From: JAQBDA01 sp963709875 | Lineage (GTDB): Bacteria; Chloroflexota; Anaerolineae; Anaerolineales; UBA4823 | Length of the DNA stretch: 64,000 nt | Direction: 5' to 3' | NCBI GenBank assembly: GCA_963709875.1 | Contig: CAVPYB010000011.1 | Location: forward strand, 434,001 to 498,000 | Shown: positions 46,839-58,125 of the stretch, piece after piece | Layout: each line of letters opens with the position of its first letter | How positions within the stretch are numbered: the first letter of the stretch is position 1 | Position numbers and translations under genes: made by a program | Notes under the pieces: generated by a model | Seen by the model: the letters and a program-made list of their open reading frames with translations, nothing else | What the model was told of the DNA's origin: nothing | Databases searched by the model: none

Positions 46839-49800
46839 ATGAAACGCAAAACTGGAACTATGTTGAATTGGGTCGTAATGTTGAGCATGCTCTTCGGCTT
46901 TGTAGCGACCCCGGCATTCGCTGCCAGCTCTCCAAGGGCAGAGATCCAGCCAGAGACGGCGCTCTCAAACCCTGAGTATGACGCCTCTAAGCTGCAGGCG
47001 CCGGATGTCGCCCAGGATTTTGCCCCGGTTGTATTTTCATCCATGCATAATGACCTATCCCCGGCGCTGCGCGACATCGCCTTGGAATACAGTCCACAGG
47101 AGATGGCGCAGAGAGCCGTCGAGCTTGGGTTTGTCCTGCCGAAAGCGCAGCTTTCCACAGGCGATCGAGCCTTCGATTCGGCCATCCTCGAGTTGGAGAA
47201 GCCGGTCACCCCCTCCATCCCGGCACCCTTCCAGAGCTTCGATGGGGTAGGAAACCTGTTCGGCGGCTGGCCTCCGGATACGGAAGGCGATATCGGTCCC
47301 AACCACTATATGCAGTGGATCAACCTCCACTTTGCCATCTGGCAGATCGATAAGGTCAACCACACGAATACTATTAGTGCTCGGTCCGCTGCCTGGCAGC
47401 GCATTGTTCACAGGATTTGGCGGCGTGTGCGAGTTTAACAACGACGGCGATCCGATCGTGTTGTACGACTCGTATTCGAACCGCTGGTTCGCCTCACAGT
47501 TTGCCCTGCCGAGCTTCCCCAACGGGCCGTTCTACCAGTGCAGCGCGGTCTCGCAGACCAGCGACCCGACCGGCGCCTGGTATCGCTACCAGTACCAGTG
47601 GCCGACCAACAAGATGAACGACTATCCCAAGTTCGGCGTATGGCCGGATGCCTACTACATGACCGCCAACCAGTTCAACGCTGGTTCGCTCTCCTGGGGT
47701 GGGGCAGGTGTGGTAGCTTTCGAACGAGCTGCCATGCTGCAAGGCTTACCTGCTCAGGCGGTCTACTTCGACCTGTTCCCCGTCAACTCGAACTACGGCG
47801 GCATGCTGCCGGCGGATGCCGATGGAGCGACACCCCCGCCAGCCGGAGCACCTGGGTTGTTCGCTGAGTGGGATGACTCCACCTGGATTGGTCCCAATGA
47901 TGCTGTGCGGATCTGGGAGTTCGTTGTAGATTGGGTCACCCCTGGCAACTCGACCTTCGGTGTGGCCGGCAACCCGAACTACACCCTCACCACTACGAAC
48001 GTCGATCCGGATATGTGCGGCTTCGCCCGCAACTGCATCCCACAGCCCAGCACGACTGCCAGGCTGGATGCCATCTCGGACCGCATCATGCACCGACTGC
48101 AGTATCGCAATATGGGCGGTCACCAGAGCATGGTAACCAACCATACCGTGGATGCCAATGGCGCCGACCACGCAGCCCCGCACTGGTTCGAGCTGCGCAA
48201 TAGCGGCGCTGGCTGGGTGCTGCACCAGGAAGGCGTTTACGCCCCCGATGCCACTCACCGCTGGATGGGCAGCGCTGCTATGGATAGCACTGGCAATATC
48301 GCCCTGGGCTACAGCGCCTCCAGCACAAGTGTCTTCCCCTCCGTCTGGTACGCCGGACGCCTGGCGGGTGACCCGCTGGGGACCCTCCCGCAAGGTGAGG
48401 GATCGATCGTCAACGGCACCGGCTCGCAGACCGACCTGAGCAACAGCCGTTGGGGAGACTATAGCGCCATGGGTGTCGACCCGGTAGATGACTGCACCTT
48501 CTGGTACACCCAGGAATACGTGCAGACGACCGGCACAAATACCTGGAAGACGCGCATCGGCGAGTTCAAGTTCCCCAACTGCGTTGCTGGTCCATCCGGC
48601 ACCCTGAACGGAACGGTTACGGATGCCAATACGCTGGCGCCCATCGCCGGAGCGAATATCTTTGCCGATGGCGGGTCGGATTACAACGCCACAACCAACG
48701 CCAGCGGCGCTTACACGCTGACTGCTGCAGTGGATACCTATACGGTGACCGCCTCCGCATTCGGCTACCTGCCGAATCTGGTGACCGGGGTAGTGGTGGT
48801 ATCCGGCACAATCACCACGCAGGATTTTGCCCTCACCCCATCGCCTATGGCATCCGTATCCGGTGTGGTGACAGACGCAGCTACCGGCTGGCCGCTGTAT
48901 TCTGAGATCAGCATCACCGGCGTGCCCGGGACGCTGTGGACTGACCCAGTAACCGGCTACTATACCGTGACCCTGCCCACCGGCGCAACCTACGACTTCA
49001 CAGTCAATGCCTGGGTGCCTGGGTACAACGCTGCCAACGTGTCGGTAGGACCTCTGGCAGGCAATACCACACAGGATTTTGCCCTGGTTGCCGACCCGGT
49101 GGCCTGTAATGCGCCTGGATATACGCTGCAAACCATCGGTCTCTTCGAGGGGTTTGACAGCACATCCACCCCAGCCGGCTGGAATGTCGTCAATAATGGC
49201 GGGATCTGTCCCTGGGAGTTCAACGACCCAGGCGGTCGCGGCAATCTGACCGGCGGTTCGGGCAACTTTGCCGTAGCCGACAGCGATAGCTGCGGCATCG
49301 GCACAACGATGAACACCGACCTGTACTCGCCGGTCATCGATGTCTCGAGTTCTGGCAGCCGTGCCCTTCGAGTTCAAGTACGACTACAACAACCTTACTT
49401 CCGGGGAAGTTGCGGCAGTTGACGTCAGCGCCAACGGTGGCGCGTCCTGGACCAACCTGGTTACCTGGAACACCGACCAGCGCGGCCCGGCTACTTTCAG
49501 CCAGGACGTAACAGCTCAACTGGGCGGCTCCACCCAGGCCCAGGTACGCTTCCGCTATGTGGCACCCGGATGGGACTGGTGGTGGGAGGTTGACGAGGTG
49601 CTCTTAGGGGTGCAGAGCTGTATCCCGCCGGCGAATGGTGGTCTGGTCGTTGGAAACGTATACGACGAGAACACCCAGCTGCCGGTGACCGGCGCCTCGG
49701 TCATAAATGACTATGGCTTCTCTGCGACCGCCGTCGATACTCCGGCTGATAACAATGTCGACGATGGCTTCTACACGATCTTCTCCCCGGCGGGGGTCGG

Positions 49801-52800
49801 TACTGTCAACCACTATGCAAATTTCACAGACTACGGCATCGATTTCGCTGCTGTGGATGTAGCGGATGGCGGCACCGTTGAGCAGGAGTTCCACCTTCCG
49901 GCTGGTCAGTTGGATGCAACCCCTCCGGCGCTGACCGCCACGCTGGACTTTGGCCAGGTAGAAACCCAACAGATCACCCTGACCAATATGGGCGCCATCA
50001 CGTTGACGTTTAACATCGCCGAGGTAGATGGTGGGATGATCCCCAGCGCACCGTCACACCGTCCGGTTGTGACCGCGCCCCTGCCGGATGTGGTCACGAT
50101 CGGCGACCTGAGCTTCTCGGTCAATCCCAGCGGGAAAGAAGGCGCCTACCGCACGCCAGCCGTTCCTGAGCGAGCGCCTGAAGCGCAGACCCTGACTCAC
50201 TCGCTATCCCAGACCATCATCGCCCTGAACTCGGTTTCCTGCAACGCAGGCGGGCTGCATGCCGATAACAGCTACTTCCGCGTCTTCGACCTGCCAGCGT
50301 TCGGCATAACCGGCGCCTTCAATGTCACCGACGTGGATATCGGCATCGAGACAGCCGTGGGCAGCGGTGGGACTTAACCCGCTACGGTAAACCTCTACAC
50401 CCTCAGTGGTCCGTTCCTGTGGGCTAACCTGACGCCCATCGGAACCGCCAGCGTCCAGGTGAGCGACCAGACGCTGACCATCCTCAACGTGCCGGTCACC
50501 GGCTTCTGCTCCGGCAGGCTCAATGCTGGTGGTCGAGTTCTTCACCCCCGATGGGCAGGTAGCCGGAAACAGCTTGTTCGTCGGCTCGAACAACCTGGGA
50601 GAGACCGCTCCCACTTACCTGGCTGCAGCGGACTGTGGGATAGTTGAGCCTGCCACGACAGGCAGCCTCGGCTTCCCGGGCATGCACATGGTGATGAATG
50701 TCACTGGTGATGAGGTCGGCGATCCGGTGCCGTGGTTGAGTGAAGATCCGATCACCGGCACCTTGTCCGGCATGCCGGTCGTGCCCCCGCCGTTCGCTGC
50801 TGCACCCGTGCAGCAAGTCGGTGGGGATGGTCCCGCTCAAGAGGTAGTTGGTGATGAGGAACCACAGGGTTCAGCCGAGGTTTCAGCCCTCGGTCTGGTT
50901 TCCAAGCCGTTTGCACCTGCAGCCGTGCTGTATAACAACGGCCCGTTGGTGACGAATCCCGGCGGCGGGGCTGGCGGTGCCGACTTGAGCGCGCTGCAGT
51001 CCAGCCTGGGCTTGAACACCTACGGGTTCGGGCACCAGTTCCCACTCGGCTACCGCATGGCAGATGACTTCACCGTCAGCGCCACGGAAGGCTGGATGGT
51101 GGATACGATCACCTTCTATGCCTATCAGACCGGCTCAACGATCACGTCAACGTTTACGGGCGGCTACCTGCAGATCTGGGATGGTCCTCCGGACAACCCG
51201 GCCAGCAGCGTGGTGTGGGGCGATCTGGTCACCAACCGCTTGGTGAACACCACCTGGTCCGGGTATATACCGTGCCCTCGATACCGCACCTACGGCGCCC
51301 AACCGCCCGATCATGGCCAATACGTATGCGGTGGGCGCGCATCTGCCCGCCGGCACCTACTGGCTGGATTGGAATGCGGACGGTGTGCTGGCATCCGGTC
51401 CGTGGGCGCCGCCCATCTCCATCCTGGGCCAGACTACCACCGGCAATGCAATCCAGTACACAACTTCATGGGCAGCCGCTCTCGACACAGCCACAGGGAC
51501 TCAGCAAGGTATCCCCTTTGTCCTCGAAGGCTCGATCTTCAACCCGCAGGTGGTTGTCGATGTGACCTTCGATGCCAGCGTGCCGGAGGTTGACCAGCCC
51601 GGCGAGTATCAGGCGACCCTGGAGGTTAACAACGACTCGCCATACGGACCGGTAAGCGTCCCGGTAAGCATGTTCGTCAACGTTCCACCGACCTGGGGCA
51701 AGCTGCAAGGCACGGTGACCGGTTTGGGTTACTGCGATGCCAACCCGGCTGCCCTCGCGGGCGCAGAGGTGGTCATCGAGGATTCCAGCGGGGTGACAGT
51801 GACGGTTACCACCGACGCCAGCGGTGACTACTCGCGCTGGTTCGACTCCGCCGACGGACCTTTCAACGTGTCTGTGACATATCCCAACCATGCTGCCGGC
51901 AGCGCCAGCAGTGTCGTCGTCAGCGCGGGTGGCACCACCACCCAGGACTTCGACCTGCGCTTGCTGGAAGCCTGCATGAGCGCCGATCCTACCAGCCTGG
52001 AGGTTACCATCGGGCAAGGGTATACCGCCCGCAAGCCGCTCGACCTGAATAACGACGGCGCAGCCGGATCGGACTTCCAGATATCCGAGCTGCCCGGCGG
52101 CTACACACCGCTGGTGCTGGGCGCCAAGCCGCTGCCTAACAAGACCAAGTCGCCGGATACCGAGGTCGGACCATGGACGCATGCCGTGCTCAGCCCGGTT
52201 GCGGTTGGCGACGAGCTGTTCCAGTTCGATGCCACCGCGGCGACCGGTCATATCTGCATCCTCGGTCTGGAGTACGCTTTGGGCTCGATCTGGGTCACCT
52301 CCGGCGGTGAGACGGGCTGCACAACCGGCACGGACAACTACCTGTTCCAGCTTGATCCGGGTGGCAGTGTGATCAACAGCTGGAACCAGAACACCACCTC
52401 GCAGTTTGGCTGGCGTGACCTGGCCTTCGATGGCACCTACCTGTACGCCAGCGACTTGGCTGTTGTCGTGCAGATCAACCCGGCAACCGGAGCCGCGACC
52501 GGTGTGACTATCCCGTCACCGCAGAATCCGGCACGTGCCCTGGCTTACGACCCGGTCACGGATCACTTCTGGACGGCGAACTTCGGCAGCTCGATCTACG
52601 AGTTCGACCGCACCGGCGCGGTGGTCAATACCTTCGCAAACAGCCTGTCGATCTACGGGGCGGCCTGGGATGAGTACTCCAGCGGCGGCCCGTACCTGTG
52701 GGTCTGGTCGCAGGACGGCACTCCGTTAGTGTTGGCCACCCAGATCAACCCGGCCTCCGGCGCACAGACCGGCGTGAGCTTTGTCGGCACCAGCACGGAC

Positions 52801-53506
52801 GGCACGGATGCCGCCGGTGGTGCAACCATGATCAACGGCGACTACCCGGGTTATTCCGGGAAGCTGATCTTCCTGGGCATGCACCAGGCAGGCAGCGACA
52901 TCGCCATTGGCTACGATATGGATACGTTCGTGAACTTCGACGTACCCTGGATGAGCCAGGACCCGATCACCGGTACCGTCCCGGCCGACAGCTCGGCGCC
53001 TATCGACGTGTCCTTCAACGAGACGATGACCTTCACGCTGGGGACCTACACCGCCACGCTGCGCATCAGCACCGATGACCCGGTGGCACCCACCCTGTTC
53101 GTTCCGGTCACGATGCATATCGTACCGCCGGAATATGGGGTGCAGGTATCACCGGACATGGGCTTGACCGGCATACCGGGTGAAACCATCACCTACACGG
53201 TGTACGTCACCAATACCAGCAACGGTCCGACCGATAGCTTCGACATCTCGCTGGGCAGCTCCACCTTCCCCAGCAGTGCTTCGGCGACCAGCGTTGGTCC
53301 GCTCAGCCCGGGACAGATGGCAATGTTTACCGTGACGGTGGACATCCCGTGGGGTACAGCCAGCGGCAGTACGGATGCTCTGGTCGTCACTGCGACATCC
53401 CAGGGGGATGCGACCAAGACAGACTCGGTGACTCTCACGACCACTGTCGGCGGCGTTGCCAACGGTTTACCTGCCGGTCGTCCCGCAGGGCTACAGCCCA
53501 CCGTAG
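46839..53506 (+). CDS. Very large secreted multidomain protein (about 2,220 aa, frame broken at several points)
   Basis: I join five pieces. One-base insertions lie near 47377, 49360, 50512, 51261 and 53460, and a TAA at 50375-50377 replaces an expected Gln codon. Removing five bases gives exactly 2,221 codons. Domains: signal peptide (residues 1-30), a repeated secreted-protein core (WPPDTEGDIGPNHYMQW, NNDGDPIVLYDSYSNRW), carboxypeptidase-regulatory-type beta domains (GTLNGTVTDANTLAPIAGA; SVSGVVTDAATG; KLQGTVTGLGYCD), beta-propeller-like repeats near 52.2-52.9 kb, a BACON-like module (VPWMSQDPITGTV) and the C-terminal TVYLPVVPQGYSPP. The last 190 residues match the end of the subtilase at 54425. 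It is probably a cell-surface or shed protein; no enzymatic motif is evident. Confidence 0.8.
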
Positions 53507-53565
53507 CCTGAACAGGACTGCTGGCTCGGTCACGAGCCGGCAGCAGCCAACCAACTAGCTTCAGG

Positions 53566-53586
53566 GGCAGGGCTCTCCGCCCTGCC
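53566..53586 (+). terminator. Intrinsic terminator after the large secreted protein
   Basis: GGCAGGGC (53566-53573) pairs with GCCCTGCC (53579-53586) around TCTCC, and TTTGTCGTTT follows. It lies 60 bp after the corrected stop. Confidence 0.75.
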
Positions 53587-53639
53587 TTTGTCGTTTAAGT
53601 ACCGTCCGTGTTGGGAGTTGCCGTGACAGGTGGCAGATA

Positions 53640-53678
53640 TAGGGGTGTTTTTCGGGCTTCTCCCGAAAAACACCCCTA
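53640..53678. repeat. Long perfect hairpin
   Basis: A 17-bp stem (53640-53656 with 53662-53678) around a 5-base loop, with A/T runs inside. It lies just before the ISL3 remnant. It may be a second terminator or a palindromic element linked to the insertion. Confidence 0.7.
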
Positions 53679-53698
53679 CATAACCCCTGCACAACGGT

Positions 53699-54290
53699 GT
53701 TTCCCAGAGAGCCAATGTGAGCATCAAAGAAAATGTGAGCTACGACTGTGTCTTGGGTGTCCTGGAGCGTCGGATCAGCACCAGTGTGGATTGGTGGCAA
53801 TACAGCGCCTTGGGGGTTGTGGGGATGGATGAATATCGTGCTCAAGAAGGGCCACCGCAATTTCGTAGTGATTGTGACAGCCCGCCTGGCGGGAGATCGC
53901 CTGGTGATCCTGGCGGTTTTGCCTGATCGTCAGAAGGATACCCTGATCGAATTCCTGCGTTCCATCCCACAACGCTTGCAACAGACCATCCACACGGTCT
54001 GTTGTGACATGTACGAAGGCTTTAGTGAAGCCGTACGAGAAGAACTGAAGCATGTCCGCATCGTGATTGATCGTTTCCATGTCGCTAGAGCTTACCGAGA
54101 TGGTCTGGATGATTTGCGTAAACAGGAACTCGGGCGTCTGAAAAAGGAGCTTCCAGCCACAGAGTACAAACAACTGAAGGGCAGCCTGTGGGCTTTGCGC
54201 AAGAAACCCTCCGACCTGACTTCCGCACGCGGAACTGAAGCAGGCATGACTTGCAGCAGCCAATTATCCGCACATCGTCCCTTACAATAG
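53699..54290 (+). pseudogene. ISL3-family transposase remnant
   Basis: Two overlapping frames code for the middle of an ISL3 transposase: KENVSYDCVLGVLERRIS, then after one extra base near 53836 DEIVLKKGHRNFVVIVTARL, CCDMYEGFSEAVREELKHV and IDRFHVARAYRDGLDDLRKQELGRLKKEL. The first two catalytic Asp residues are present (GMDE, CCDMY), but the N-terminal zinc finger/HTH start and the C-terminal catalytic Glu region are missing, and a further break occurs near 54230. It has no start codon with a ribosome-binding site and no terminal repeats that I can pair. It is a dead fragment lying between two secreted-protein genes. Confidence 0.85.
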
Positions 54291-54309
54291 ATTTCCGTCA
54301 CAGCATTGT

Positions 54310-54318
54310 TGGTATAAT
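54310..54318 (+). promoter_or_regulatory. Extended -10 promoter before the first subtilase
   Basis: TGGTATAAT (TGn plus perfect TATAAT), in the longer shared string TTGGTATAATCA also found before the second subtilase. The -35 is weak, as expected for extended -10 promoters. The leader to the ATG is about 100 bases. Confidence 0.6.
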
Positions 54319-54424
54319 CATATCAGTCAATCGATCACGGACGAGGAGGTGGGAAACCAGATTAACACACCGCTGAAAATCTCCTGGCTGTAAATCCTAA
54401 TCACACTCTCGGAGGACCCAAAAC

Positions 54425-57400
54425 ATGCGAAAACACGCGTTCAATGTCATCAGCCTGCTGGTATTGCTGTCGCTGCTCGCCGTTCCTGCCAGCGCCCGGC
54501 AGTCTCCCACCAGCGACGGTCCCGCCGGGCTGGCATCCCTGCCCGCCAGCGAGACCGGACTCTATATCGTCCAGCTGAATGACCCCGCCCTGGCGGTTTA
54601 CAGCGGCGGGATAGAAAGCCTGGCGCCTACCAGCCCGATGGCGACCGGCTCGCGCAAGGTCGATATGGAATCGCCTGCTACCAAAGCCTATCTGGACTAC
54701 CTGTCCATCCAGCAGGATGCCTTCATGTCAGCCATGGACCGGGCATTGGGGCGCAAGGTTGCGGTGCAGTTCCAGTACCTGAACGTGCTCAACGCCTTGG
54801 CAGTGCAGGTCAGCCAGGCGGAGGCTGGGAAGCTGGCTGCCTTACCCTTGGTCAAAGCGGTCTACGCAGACACGATCCGCGAGCTGGATACCGATGAGGG
54901 TCCCTTCCTGATCGGGGCGGATGATATCTGGAACGGCAACACCACCAGCGGAAGCCCCGCCCGTGGAGAGGGCGTGATCATCGGGGTGATCGACTCCGGC
55001 ATCAATCACGCCCACCCCTCCTTCGCGGATGTCGGTGGGGATGGCTACAACCACACCAACCCCTACGGCTCCGGGGTTTACAAAGGCTGGTGCGTCGCCA
55101 ACCCCTCCTTCTGCAACGATAAGCTGATCGGCGCCTATGGACTGAACCCGGTCGGCGGCGACCCTGAAGATACCGACGGGCACGGCAGCCATACTGCCAG
55201 CACCTCCGGCGGCAACCAGGTGGATGCAGCCATCCCGGTGGGTACGGATGTGTTCACCTTCACCATCCAGGGCGTCGCGCTGCATGCCAATATCATCGCT
55301 TACAAGGTCTGCAACCCAGGCTGCCCCAGCACAGCCAGCATCGCGGCGGTTAACAACGCCATCTCAGACGGGGCAGATGTGCTCAATTACTCTATATCCG
55401 GCACCGATAACCCGTGGATCGATGCGGTCGACCTAGCCTTCCTGGACGCCTACGCGGCCGGCATCTTCGTCTCCGCCTCGGCAGGCAACAGCGGGCCGGG
55501 CGCCAGTACGGTCGCCAAGACCGGACCGTGGAACGCCAGCGTGGCAGCCAGCACGCACAAGCGCGTGGCTGCCAACTCCCTGGATGTCACCGCCCCCACG
55601 CCGGTGCCTGCCGGACTGACCGGGCTGGCAGCCGTGCCGGGTGAGAACGTCGTCCTGGCTGCCGACCTCAGCGCAGAGATCACTTATTCCCCAACGAACC
55701 TGGATGGATGTCTGGCTTTCCCAGCCGGCTACTTCAGCGGCAAGATCGCCCTGATCCAGCGCGGCGGCTGCACCTTTACCGTCAAACAGACCAACGCCGC
55801 CGCAGCCGGTGCAGTGGCGGTAGCCGTGTTCAACAACGTCGGCGGGCCGCCGATCAGCATGGGCAGCACGGCAGCCTCCCCACCGGCGCTGATGCTCGAC
55901 CTTGTGGATGGCACCGCCGTTAAGGACTATATCGACAGTAGCGCTCCGGTGACGGCGCGCTTCAACGCTGCTGGAACGGTGATCAACTACCAGCCCTGGG
56001 AGGATGTGATGGCAGGCTTCAGCTCGCGCGGCCCCAGCCAGTTCGAGCTGCTCAAACCGGATTACGCTGCCCCGGGCGTCAACATCCTGGCGGCAGTATC
56101 CAACCTGAGCGCGGTTGAGTACGCCTTCTACCAGGGCACCTCGATGGCTGCACCCCACAGCGCCGGTTCGGCTGCGCTGATGATCGACCTGCACCCGAGC
56201 TGGTCGCCGTCGGAGGTCAAATCCGCCCTGGCGATGACCGCCGATCCCACCCCGGTGCTGGATAGCGACGGCGTCACCCCCGCGGACCCGTACGATATGG
56301 GCTCGGGTCGCCTGTATCTGTCCGACGCGGCCGTTGCAGGTCTAGTGATGCACGAGACGCATGCCAACTACGTGGCTGCCAACCCATCTCTCGGCGGCGA
56401 GCCGAAGACCCTCAACCAGCCCAGCATGGTCGATTATGACTGCGTCAGCTCATGCTCCTGGACGCGGGTCGTCTCCAGCACGCTGAACAGCAGCGTCGGT
56501 TGGACGGTGACCACGAATATCACCAGTGCGGTGGACCTGAACGTCAGTCCGGCAGGCTTCACGCTGGCATCCGGCGCCTCGCAATCGCTGACCATCACCG
56601 CCGACATCCTCAGCGGTGTTGCCGGACAGACCTATTTCGGTGAGGTCGTGCTTACGCCCACTAATTCCTCGGTAGCGCCGGCACGCCTACCAGTGGTGGT
56701 TGTGGTCGGTGCCGCGCCGCCGCAGATCGCCGTCGATCCCACTGTCCTGGAGAGCACCCAGCCTCCCATCCAGGTCACCCAGCCGCTGACCATCACCAAC
56801 AACGGCGGCATCGACCTGCTCTGGGGTCTATATGACGCCGGCAGCCTGCCCACAGCACCGCTGGTGGACTGGTCGGATGATTTCGACAGCTACGCTACCG
56901 GCAGCCAGATGCACGGGCAGGGCGGCTGGAAGGGCTGGGATAACAACATAGCCGGCGGTGCGCTCACATCGAGCGCCCAGGCCAGGAGCGCGCCTAACTC
57001 GGTGGCTATCCTCGGGGCATCGGACCTGGTGCACGAATACAGCGGCTACACCTCGGGCTTCTGGACTTATACTGCCTGGCAGTATGTGCCCAGCGGTTAT
57101 ACCGGGCAGAGCTACTTCATCCTGCTGAACACCTATGCCGACGGCGGCCCGTACAATTGGTCAACCCAGGTGATGTTCGATGCTGCCACAGCTCAGGTGG
57201 TTAATACCGGTACTACGGTTGGAACGCTGCCGCTCATCACCGACCAGTGGGTGGAGCTGCGCGTCGAGATCGACCTGGTCAATAACAAGCAGGAGTTCTA
57301 CTATAACAACAGCCTGCTCTACTCCGGCACCTGGACCGAAGAGGTCAGTGGGGCTGGAGCCAACAATATCGCCGCGGTGGACCTGTTCGCCAACGGCGCT

Positions 57401-58024
57401 TCGGTGGTCTATTACGACGATTTCTCCCTGGTCGAGCGAGCGCCGCAAGCCTGCGACCTTGCCGGGGATGTGCCCTGGCTATCGGCGTTGCCGGATGTTG
57501 GTGCAACCCCTGGTGGGCAGAGCTCGGTTGTGGATGTATCTTTCGATGCATCCGGCCTGACGACGGGTGTCTACACCGCCACGCTGTGCGCTGCCAGCAA
57601 CGACCCGCTCAATGACGTGGTCGCCATCCCGGTGACCATGACGGTGCAGGCGCCGGTGTACGGCGTGCAGCTCTACCCGGCTGCAGACGCGCTCAGCGGT
57701 GTGGCAGGGGCAGTGGTGACCTACACGCTCACGCTGACCAACACCGGCAATATCACCGACACCTACAGCATCGCCGTGGAATCCGGTTGGGTAACGAACC
57801 TATCGGTTATCACAGAGACCCTGGGGGCAAACAGCAGCGCCCAATTTGCAGCCAGCGTGAGCATACCACCGTCTGCAATCTCCGGCGACTTTGATATGGC
57901 TATGCTGATGGTCACCTCCTATGGCGACCCGGGGGTGTCTGCCGGAGCGACGCTGACCACCACCGCGATCGTCCCCGGGTATAAGATATACCTGCCGGCG
58001 ATCCTGAAGGGGTTTACGCCGTAA
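54425..58024 (+). CDS. Secreted subtilisin-like serine protease (S8) with PA domain, 1199 aa
   Basis: A signal peptide (residues 1-25, ending PASARQ) and an inhibitor-I9-like prodomain (residues 45-150) precede the S8 catalytic domain. The catalytic triad is Asp190 (GVIDSGI), His253 (DGHGSHTAS) and Ser573 (GTSMAAPHS). A PA insert (GKIALIQRGGCTFTVKQ) sits between His and Ser. After the catalytic part come a fibronectin-like region, a concanavalin-like beta domain (about 56.8-57.4 kb), a BACON-like module starting DVPWLSALPD and the final IYLPAILKGFTP. CGGAGGA precedes the ATG. The frame is intact. It probably degrades proteins outside the cell. Confidence 0.93.
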   Translation: MRKHAFNVISLLVLLSLLAVPASARQSPTSDGPAGLASLPASETGLYIVQLNDPALAVYSGGIESLAPTSPMATGSRKVDMESPATKAYLDYLSIQQDAFMSAMDRALGRKVAVQFQYLNVLNALAVQVSQAEAGKLAALPLVKAVYADTIRELDTDEGPFLIGADDIWNGNTTSGSPARGEGVIIGVIDSGINHAHPSFADVGGDGYNHTNPYGSGVYKGWCVANPSFCNDKLIGAYGLNPVGGDPEDTDGHGSHTASTSGGNQVDAAIPVGTDVFTFTIQGVALHANIIAYKVCNPGCPSTASIAAVNNAISDGADVLNYSISGTDNPWIDAVDLAFLDAYAAGIFVSASAGNSGPGASTVAKTGPWNASVAASTHKRVAANSLDVTAPTPVPAGLTGLAAVPGENVVLAADLSAEITYSPTNLDGCLAFPAGYFSGKIALIQRGGCTFTVKQTNAAAAGAVAVAVFNNVGGPPISMGSTAASPPALMLDLVDGTAVKDYIDSSAPVTARFNAAGTVINYQPWEDVMAGFSSRGPSQFELLKPDYAAPGVNILAAVSNLSAVEYAFYQGTSMAAPHSAGSAALMIDLHPSWSPSEVKSALAMTADPTPVLDSDGVTPADPYDMGSGRLYLSDAAVAGLVMHETHANYVAANPSLGGEPKTLNQPSMVDYDCVSSCSWTRVVSSTLNSSVGWTVTTNITSAVDLNVSPAGFTLASGASQSLTITADILSGVAGQTYFGEVVLTPTNSSVAPARLPVVVVVGAAPPQIAVDPTVLESTQPPIQVTQPLTITNNGGIDLLWGLYDAGSLPTAPLVDWSDDFDSYATGSQMHGQGGWKGWDNNIAGGALTSSAQARSAPNSVAILGASDLVHEYSGYTSGFWTYTAWQYVPSGYTGQSYFILLNTYADGGPYNWSTQVMFDAATAQVVNTGTTVGTLPLITDQWVELRVEIDLVNNKQEFYYNNSLLYSGTWTEEVSGAGANNIAAVDLFANGASVVYYDDFSLVERAPQACDLAGDVPWLSALPDVGATPGGQSSVVDVSFDASGLTTGVYTATLCAASNDPLNDVVAIPVTMTVQAPVYGVQLYPAADALSGVAGAVVTYTLTLTNTGNITDTYSIAVESGWVTNLSVITETLGANSSAQFAASVSIPPSAISGDFDMAMLMVTSYGDPGVSAGATLTTTAIVPGYKIYLPAILKGFTP

Positions 58025-58064
58025 TCGCCGGGCGGAGTCTCGCTGGTTTGTGTTAAATAACCCT

Positions 58065-58096
58065 AACAGGGGCGGGAAAAATTGCCCGCCCCTGTT
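58065..58096 (+). terminator. Intrinsic terminator after the first subtilase
   Basis: A perfect 12-bp GC-rich stem (58065-58076 with 58085-58096) closes an 8-base loop; TTTGCATTTCTG follows, 40 bp after the stop. Confidence 0.82.
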
Positions 58097-58116
58097 TGCA
58101 TTTCTGTTAGGTTTTT

Positions 58117-58125
58117 TGGTATAAT
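58117..58125 (+). promoter_or_regulatory. Extended -10 promoter before the second subtilase
   Basis: TGGTATAAT in the shared string TTGGTATAATCA. A moderate -35 (TTGCAT, 58096-58101) lies 18 bp upstream. It starts just after the terminator of the preceding gene, so the two subtilases are separate units. Confidence 0.65.

Noticed and set aside
47746..49377. Minus-strand open frame of 543 codons opposite the large secreted protein
   Set aside because: It lies fully opposite a better-supported gene with signal peptide and known domains, has no recognisable domain, and long antisense frames are expected in GC-rich Gly/Thr/Ala-rich coding sequence.
9055..53840. Genome-wide programmed +1 frameshifting as a biological system
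   Set aside because: The break sites share no motif, no stop or rare codon stands next to them, two breaks go the other way, and genes outside 9-54 kb are intact. Kept only as an observation.
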